Shown one piece after another: positions 6,849 to 11,014 of a stretch of 11,014 nt of DNA. Position 1 is the first letter of the stretch; each line of letters opens with the position of its first letter. The notes beneath the pieces are model-generated. The model ran no database searches and was not told where the DNA came from. It worked only from the letters and a program-made list of their open reading frames with translations. Made by a program: the position numbers and the translations under genes. This DNA is from Nitrososphaerota archaeon (lineage in GTDB: Archaea > Thermoproteota > Nitrososphaeria > Nitrososphaerales > JAPUIC01), in assembly GCA_027297425.1 (NCBI GenBank), contig JAPUIC010000010.1, positions 1 to 11,014 of the forward strand, written 5' to 3'.

Positions 6849-7982
6849 TTATATCTGAACCTTTCCAGCCTTGATAACTTTCTTTCCACCAATGGTGAGA
6901 TCCGCTGCAAAAAGCGTACTGCCACAGAAGAATGACGTCTTATTCTTCGTTTCTTCTCCTCCCCACCCAATTCCTATGGTTACTGCTCCTTCCACAAAAC
7001 CTTCGTTCATGAATCCATAATCCATCTTTGGATTTACACCGATCGCGAGCCATCCAATGCGATCCTTGTCTCCTTTAGACTCCTTATACCGATTAGTGAA
7101 AGCCTCGAAATTCTTCCCTCCAGTATATGTTGCAAGCTTCCCATTCTTGAAAGTCCATGCAAGATCTTCGACTAGCCTACCCAAAAGGAAAGCCTTTCCA
7201 TCAAAGGATATATTTCCCTTCGCACTCTTCTCATCTGTAAGTACTACTAACCTACCACCAGGAAATGTAGTCAGGTTTGAGTACTCCTTCGTCTTATCAT
7301 GTAGATCTTCCTTTGTTACTGCCCCGATTTCAAAGAGCGGTTTAGCACCCCTAAGCTTAAAGCTAAGGTTTGTTCCATTAGAAGCCTTAACTTCTACTCG
7401 CCCGTTTCCTGAGAGTAGCTTTCCAAGCTTGTCACTTTTCTTTTTCACAAGTGACAGATCAACGGAGGCAGCGGCTGTCATCATCTTGCCCCACTTTGTG
7501 TAATTATACCCCATTTGGTTAGCTCGCCCCGGAGTAACGAATGCAAGATCTATCCTCGCGCCCCTAACTCCTGCTTTATACGCCCTCTCGTACCATTCGT
7601 CATTGTATGTATTAGCTCTATAGAGCTTAGAAGGATCTAACCCTCTGTTCTGAGCTGAATCCACAGGGCCTCGAATGAATATGTACGCATCCGTCTTATC
7701 TAACGCACTCCATTCATGAGATCCAACCCTACCGATGCTTTCTGGTATGGTCGTCACAGTGCGCCAATATGCCTCTTCATCTTCAACGAGCAGCAGGGGG
7801 TTTGCTCCTATCTCCCTGAGTAAGTATACTATCTCTCTAGCGAGATCTAGACCATGATTCCAAGTTTCGATTATTACGTTTTCTCCCTTAGTGATTCTTA
7901 AAGAATCTACTACTATAGCTCTAGCTACTTTCTGATGATTGAACCCCTTGAGTTGAAGAAGACTCATACCTGGGGCAGTCAT
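6849..7982 (-). CDS. M29 aminopeptidase-like protein with altered metal site
   Basis: A 377-residue cytoplasmic protein with the overall pattern of M29 (aminopeptidase T/AmpS) proteins: an N-terminal Rossmann-like part (AxxxVxxSLRITKGENVIIET at about 20-40), a middle RIDLAFVTPGRANQMGYNYTKW-like segment, and a C-terminal part with FPGGRL at 240-245 and IGVNP at 314-318, aligning with the family PTGE and GIGxNP blocks. The ligands expected in true M29 enzymes seem missing: Arg244 instead of the Glu of PTGE, Trp311 before the GxNP block instead of Glu, Thr335 where GTxHxAxG has His, and no HWD motif near 349-355 (TSFFCGS instead). This fold has also been reused in 2,5-dihydroxypyridine dioxygenase, so a non-peptidase role is likely. 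It lies between a flavoprotein and the 270-residue gene. Confidence 0.75.
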   Translation of the reverse strand: MTAPGMSLLQLKGFNHQKVARAIVVDSLRITKGENVIIETWNHGLDLAREIVYLLREIGANPLLLVEDEEAYWRTVTTIPESIGRVGSHEWSALDKTDAYIFIRGPVDSAQNRGLDPSKLYRANTYNDEWYERAYKAGVRGARIDLAFVTPGRANQMGYNYTKWGKMMTAAASVDLSLVKKKSDKLGKLLSGNGRVEVKASNGTNLSFKLRGAKPLFEIGAVTKEDLHDKTKEYSNLTTFPGGRLVVLTDEKSAKGNISFDGKAFLLGRLVEDLAWTFKNGKLATYTGGKNFEAFTNRYKESKGDKDRIGWLAIGVNPKMDYGFMNEGFVEGAVTIGIGWGGEETKNKTSFFCGSTLFAADLTIGGKKVIKAGKVQI

Positions 7983-8006
7983 CGTTCCGTTTTTTAATAT
8001 TCCGGC

Positions 8007-9020
8007 TCACAGGTAAGTCTTCCAAAGGTGAAGTACTGCCGTCTTAGCGTGAGCCCAAGCGATATCGACCTGTTTCCAATCGTTCGTCAAGTCTCCTACT
8101 ACGTAAAGCCCTTCTATTGGCTTTCCCTTTGAGGTGAGCAGCTGCCTATCGTCATCAGTCATCATAAAGCCTTCTACATCACTCTTGGGTTCGAAGGATT
8201 CTACTAAATCCTTGTTTATCTTGTACCATCCAAAGGCAGCAAATCCCTTATCAAAATCGATCTTTCTACCATCGCTCAGAACTAATCCAAACCTTTTCTC
8301 TCTGAGGCCATATAGATCTGCTATTCTGGACTCGTATATCGGTATCTCCATCCTCCGTAGTTTGTCTATGATCTTATCCTTTTCTTGTTGATTCAGATCT
8401 TGACCCTGGAGTAACTTTTTGCCATGGGTGATTATAGAAACGGTCCGAGCACCAAAATTTTCAACCAAGCTGACCGCAAGTCCTGTTGTTTCCGATGAAT
8501 GGCCTAACACTCCTACACTCTTGCCTGCGGTGCTGGAACCGTCACATACCTGACAGTAGTAAACAAGGCCGGAATTAGCATACGGAAATATCGGCAGAAT
8601 GGCTTTCAACTTGGGATGATTATGTATCTCCGGCTGGAGGTCTTCCACTCCGGTTGCTACAATCACTGCTTTAGCTCTAATCTCTCTCCGAAGCCCGCTC
8701 TTGATGACCTTAGTTATGAGGCTGTAAATTCCCTTCTTTCGTACCAGAGATATAGCCTTACTCTCGTAAAATCGATCTACGCAATCCTTATGATCATCCA
8801 GAACCTGCTCCATATCTTTCAAGAGGTCCCTTCCACTCTTCTTATGGTATCCTGGTACATTGTACATCTTATCAGCAAATCTAATTCTTGATAGTCTCTT
8901 GATATGTCCTATATTCTCGTCAATTAGAGCAGCGCTAAGTTTCAACCATGAAGCCTGTAATGCTGCATTGAGCCCTGCAGGTCCAGCTCCTACTATAGCT
9001 ACGTCGTAGATCTTTTTCAA
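8007..9020 (-). CDS. Thioredoxin reductase-like FAD/NAD(P) flavoprotein
   Basis: A 337-residue pyridine-nucleotide disulfide oxidoreductase of the low-molecular-weight TrxR type. FAD binding: GAGPAG at 11-16 and the late YVVGD motif at 306-310. ATGV at 122-125 is the usual link. A redox-active pair C156-QV-C159 followed by DG matches the TrxR CATCDG position, and the second Rossmann segment GVLGHSSETTG at 170-180 is present but departs from the usual GGGxSA. The basic HRR motif that marks NADPH preference is not seen (ITHGKK near 197-202), so the electron donor is uncertain. The only start is TTG at 9020; reading upstream there is no ATG before a stop overlapping the preceding gene. No thioredoxin lies nearby. 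It sits 24-25 bases from both neighbours, so it may serve the pathway of this array. Confidence 0.88.
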   Translation of the reverse strand: MKKIYDVAIVGAGPAGLNAALQASWLKLSAALIDENIGHIKRLSRIRFADKMYNVPGYHKKSGRDLLKDMEQVLDDHKDCVDRFYESKAISLVRKKGIYSLITKVIKSGLRREIRAKAVIVATGVEDLQPEIHNHPKLKAILPIFPYANSGLVYYCQVCDGSSTAGKSVGVLGHSSETTGLAVSLVENFGARTVSIITHGKKLLQGQDLNQQEKDKIIDKLRRMEIPIYESRIADLYGLREKRFGLVLSDGRKIDFDKGFAAFGWYKINKDLVESFEPKSDVEGFMMTDDDRQLLTSKGKPIEGLYVVGDLTNDWKQVDIAWAHAKTAVLHLWKTYL

Positions 9021-9045
9021 TATGATCGATTCTATATCTTCATCT

Positions 9046-9804
9046 CTACTGTGATTTCTTCGATTTCATAAATCTAAACTCTGAAACTATTTCTTTGGGT
9101 GGCGCCTTGTTTCCTAACAGAGTAATCCGATCAACAAACCAATCGTTAGCACTTTTGCCTGAATCAAGGGCTGGACTAGCATGCTGTCTAAAATCCCAGA
9201 CTAGAAAACTCAAACCATCGAGATACTTGTTCGAATAAGATGTATTGGCGGGGTAATGAATAGTGTCTGCCGTAGCACCCAGAACGCCCCTCCAGTCTTC
9301 GGTGATCCTGTCAGCTTCCTTTGGAAGTGATAATGATATCGGGTTAGCTCCGGTCAACTCTACTCCGTCTTGGGTTATTCTGAAATGTCGATAGAGTGCC
9401 ACATCATGACCTTCCGTTAATTTGTAACCTCTCTTCTGAGGGATACAATCTAGTAATTCTGCCCAGAGACACCCTTTTTGCCATAATATTTTGTCGATCT
9501 TTGCGATCACCTCGCGCATATTCTCTTCAGAGACCTTGTTAGCTTCGAGGAGCTTTTGGTTTATTCCATAGTTCATTATTGAAGAATAGTTAGGTCTCCC
9601 GTCCTTCAGGCCGTAAGCGATCTTGTTTATGCTATTCGAATCGTCGACGATTACTACATCTCCAGTCTTGTTTTGATAATGTTCTAAAATTTGGAATCTC
9701 GTCTTGCCTAACAGAGACTCATCTGGCATAACTGGCATTGGAATTCCTGGGATGTCAACGAAAAATAATTCGTCTTGAGAAGCCTCCATGATTAGATCAA
9801 ACAC
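9046..9804 (-). CDS. Unrecognised soluble protein, 252 aa, in thiolase/DUF35 array
   Basis: No family recognised. The protein appears soluble, with no signal peptide or membrane helix. Visible points are an acidic, Pro-rich N-terminus (DIPGIPMPVMPDE near 17-29), a VVIVDDSNS strand-turn near 51-59, two Cys around the KGCLWAELLDC segment near 114-124, an aromatic/His-rich C-terminal half (EGHDVALYRHFRI; ADTIHYPANTSYSN; FLVWDFRQHASP), and a basic tail. The His/Asp-rich C-terminal part could hold a metal site, but the spacing fits no motif I know. The start is GTG at 9804 or ATG at 9789 (residue 6); neither has a good ribosome site. It lies 24 bases after the DUF35 gene and 25 before the flavoprotein gene, so it is probably part of the same operon. 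Confidence 0.72.
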   Translation of the reverse strand: MFDLIMEASQDELFFVDIPGIPMPVMPDESLLGKTRFQILEHYQNKTGDVVIVDDSNSINKIAYGLKDGRPNYSSIMNYGINQKLLEANKVSEENMREVIAKIDKILWQKGCLWAELLDCIPQKRGYKLTEGHDVALYRHFRITQDGVELTGANPISLSLPKEADRITEDWRGVLGATADTIHYPANTSYSNKYLDGLSFLVWDFRQHASPALDSGKSANDWFVDRITLLGNKAPPKEIVSEFRFMKSKKSQ

Positions 9805-9828
9805 TCTCGTATCGGTGTAAAACTTCCT

Positions 9829-10227
9829 TTAAACTTTCACGAACTTATATCCGTAAAAGATCTGACCGCTCTCACCGTCTGTCCTAACCCTCCTGAATAC
9901 CGCCTTTACAGCATCTCCCATCTTTAGACTATCGTAGTTAGTATCGACTAATTGAGTAACTACCTTGACACCGTTATCTAACTCGACCAATCCAAATGTC
10001 ATCGGATCTTCATCTTGAAATCCTGGCATTACATCATGCAATCTAGTGAATGTTAAGACCTTCCCAGTTTTTGGCATTTCTTTATCTTCTAGTTCACGAG
10101 TTCCACATTTCTGACATGTACGTACGTTAGGGAAATGATCGTTTTTGCATTTCAAGCAACGACTCCCTAATAGCCTAAAGTATCGATCCTTAAGCCTCCA
10201 GTATGAAAAAGGGCTTGACAATCTCAT
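9829..10227 (-). CDS. DUF35 zinc-ribbon/OB-fold protein, thiolase partner
   Basis: A 132-residue protein of the DUF35 type. An N-terminal helix precedes a rubredoxin-like zinc ribbon with C24xxC27 and C38xxC41 (CLKC, CQKC), followed by an OB-fold from about 50 to 132 (GKVLTFTRLHDVMPGF; FGLVELDNGVKVVTQL; GDAVKAVFRRV). All four zinc ligands are present. In archaea such proteins bind thiolases, often with HMG-CoA synthase, to channel acyl-CoA; in bacteria PhlB plays the same part in phloroglucinol acyltransferase (PhlACB). Its ATG overlaps the thiolase stop (ATGA at 10224-10227), so the two subunits are coupled. No HMG-CoA synthase is seen in the window, though one could lie beyond the right edge. 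Confidence 0.92.
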   Translation of the reverse strand: MRLSSPFSYWRLKDRYFRLLGSRCLKCKNDHFPNVRTCQKCGTRELEDKEMPKTGKVLTFTRLHDVMPGFQDEDPMTFGLVELDNGVKVVTQLVDTNYDSLKMGDAVKAVFRRVRTDGESGQIFYGYKFVKV

Positions 10228-11014
10228 GTTCGCCTCAACACATGTACCGCTGCTACGGAATCCACTCCAGCCATACTATGGACAAGCCCTGTTCTTACAC
10301 CACTCAACTGATTTGCTCCAGCCTTGCCGCAAAGTTGAAGATAGGCTTCGATGAGCTGGTAAATACCGGTAGCGCCAACGGGATTGCCACGAGCCTTTAA
10401 ACCTCCAAAAGAGTTAATCGGCAAACGACCTTTCTTATCAAACACTCCATTCATAGCATCCTTAGTAGCTAACCCTCTTTTTGAGAGCCCCATCGCCTCT
10501 AATGCGAGTGCAGCCGCAATAGAAAACGAATCATGGACCTCTACAAAATCTATCTTATCCAGGGAAATCCCACTCTTCTTCATAACATCCTTTGTAGCAG
10601 TCCTTGTTGATGTGAAGTCGAGCATATCTCTCCGCGAATAGAAACTATTCGTCCCTGTTGCTACAGACGAGCCTACAATCTCTACTGCCCCCTTACTTTC
10701 CTTCAGGATATCATCCCTAACAATTATGACTGCAGCGGCTCCGTCACCCAATGATGCTGAATCGAGCAACCTGATGGGATCGGAGACAAGAGCGGACCTT
10801 GCAACGTCTTCATGACTAATCTTCTTTCGAAACATGGCGTGTTGAGCCGAAGCAGCATTTGCATGGGCCAAGACAGGGAATGCGGAGAGACTCTCTCGGG
10901 AAATATCATATTCGTTCATATAGAGCCGAGTGAGCATTCCATAAAGGGCGGGAAGGGTGCACCCAATGAACTGAGTATATTCTGCGCTCTCCCCCAGGGA
11001 AATTGCCAATGGGG
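10224..11014 (-). CDS. Thiolase (SCP2/archaeal type), N-terminus cut by window edge
   Basis: The C-terminal two-thirds (about 263 codons) of a thiolase; family members run near 390 residues, so about 125 residues including the nucleophilic Cys are outside the window. The frame is open to base 11014, so the TTG at 11009 is not a true start. Family blocks are clear: DPIRLLDSASLGDGAAAVIIV, then VHDSF (the HDxF form of the thiolase NEAF motif), then INSFGGLKARGNPVGATG. In that last block the normal GHP is GNP: codon 10383-10385 (AAT) encodes Asn in place of the catalytic His. The C-terminal HSMAGVDSVAAVHVL also lacks the usual N(I/V)GG. It is paired with DUF35 by ATGA overlap. Acyl-CoA condensation or cleavage is the family role, but this member may differ. 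Confidence 0.88.
   Translation of the reverse strand, partial: PLAISLGESAEYTQFIGCTLPALYGMLTRLYMNEYDISRESLSAFPVLAHANAASAQHAMFRKKISHEDVARSALVSDPIRLLDSASLGDGAAAVIIVRDDILKESKGAVEIVGSSVATGTNSFYSRRDMLDFTSTRTATKDVMKKSGISLDKIDFVEVHDSFSIAAALALEAMGLSKRGLATKDAMNGVFDKKGRLPINSFGGLKARGNPVGATGIYQLIEAYLQLCGKAGANQLSGVRTGLVHSMAGVDSVAAVHVLRRT

Noticed and set aside
7057..7503. 148-codon open frame on the plus strand opposite the M29-like gene
   Set aside because: It lies wholly inside a well-supported gene, its translation is low-complexity Ser/Phe/Pro/Leu, and it has no motif; it is a shadow of the minus-strand coding pattern.
8134..8891. Plus-strand frames opposite the flavoprotein gene
   Set aside because: They mirror the codon pattern of the TrxR-like gene, whose FAD and CxxC motifs fix the true strand.
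10980..11014. TTG at 11009 as the thiolase start
   Set aside because: It would remove the N-terminal third with the nucleophilic Cys; the frame is open to the window edge, so the gene is simply cut.

Overview
The window looks archaeal. The main reasons are a thiolase followed directly by a DUF35 zinc-ribbon/OB-fold partner, a split two-subunit TPP decarboxylase of the ComD/ComE type, a GT-C membrane glycosyltransferase, frequent TTG/GTG starts with little Shine-Dalgarno signal, and TATA-like boxes placed for leaderless or very short leader transcripts. By eye the DNA is moderately AT-rich. I cannot place it below the level of Archaea; a Thermoproteota/TACK lineage or an uncultivated group are both possible. 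I see no tRNA, rRNA, CRISPR array or insertion sequence.

Layout. (1) 1-1503, plus strand: an MFS exporter-like permease whose true start may lie left of the window, then a small two-helix membrane protein beginning six bases after its stop. (2) 1492-2764, minus strand: a probable operon of a 40-residue protein with nine cysteines (found by reading the intergenic region), then ComD-like and ComE-like subunits of a TPP-dependent 2-oxoacid decarboxylase that overlap by ATGA. (3) 2765-2858: a divergent promoter region with two TATA-like boxes, one suited to each direction. (4) 2859-4566, plus strand: a polytopic GT-C (DUF2029/GT87-like) glycosyltransferase and a small membrane protein with an HEYAH zincin motif. 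(5) 4601-11014, minus strand: a seven-gene array with gaps of -4, 24, 25, 24, 51 and 1 bases. In transcription order it holds a thiolase (cut by the right edge), a DUF35 protein, an unrecognised 252-residue protein, a thioredoxin-reductase-like flavoprotein, an M29-aminopeptidase-like protein, an unrecognised 270-residue protein and a B12-binding radical SAM enzyme.

The minus-strand array is the most interesting part. It combines C-C bond chemistry (thiolase/DUF35), redox chemistry (flavoprotein), an M29-fold protein whose expected metal ligands appear to be gone, and radical chemistry (B12-rSAM), plus two proteins I cannot name. The thiolase also has Asn where thiolases normally carry the catalytic His. 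This fits an undescribed biosynthetic or modifying pathway better than ordinary beta-oxidation or acetoacetyl-CoA formation, but no substrate can be read from the sequence. A 10-base tandem repeat covers the start of the 270-residue gene and creates two overlapping micro-ORFs, one ending in ATGA on the real start codon.
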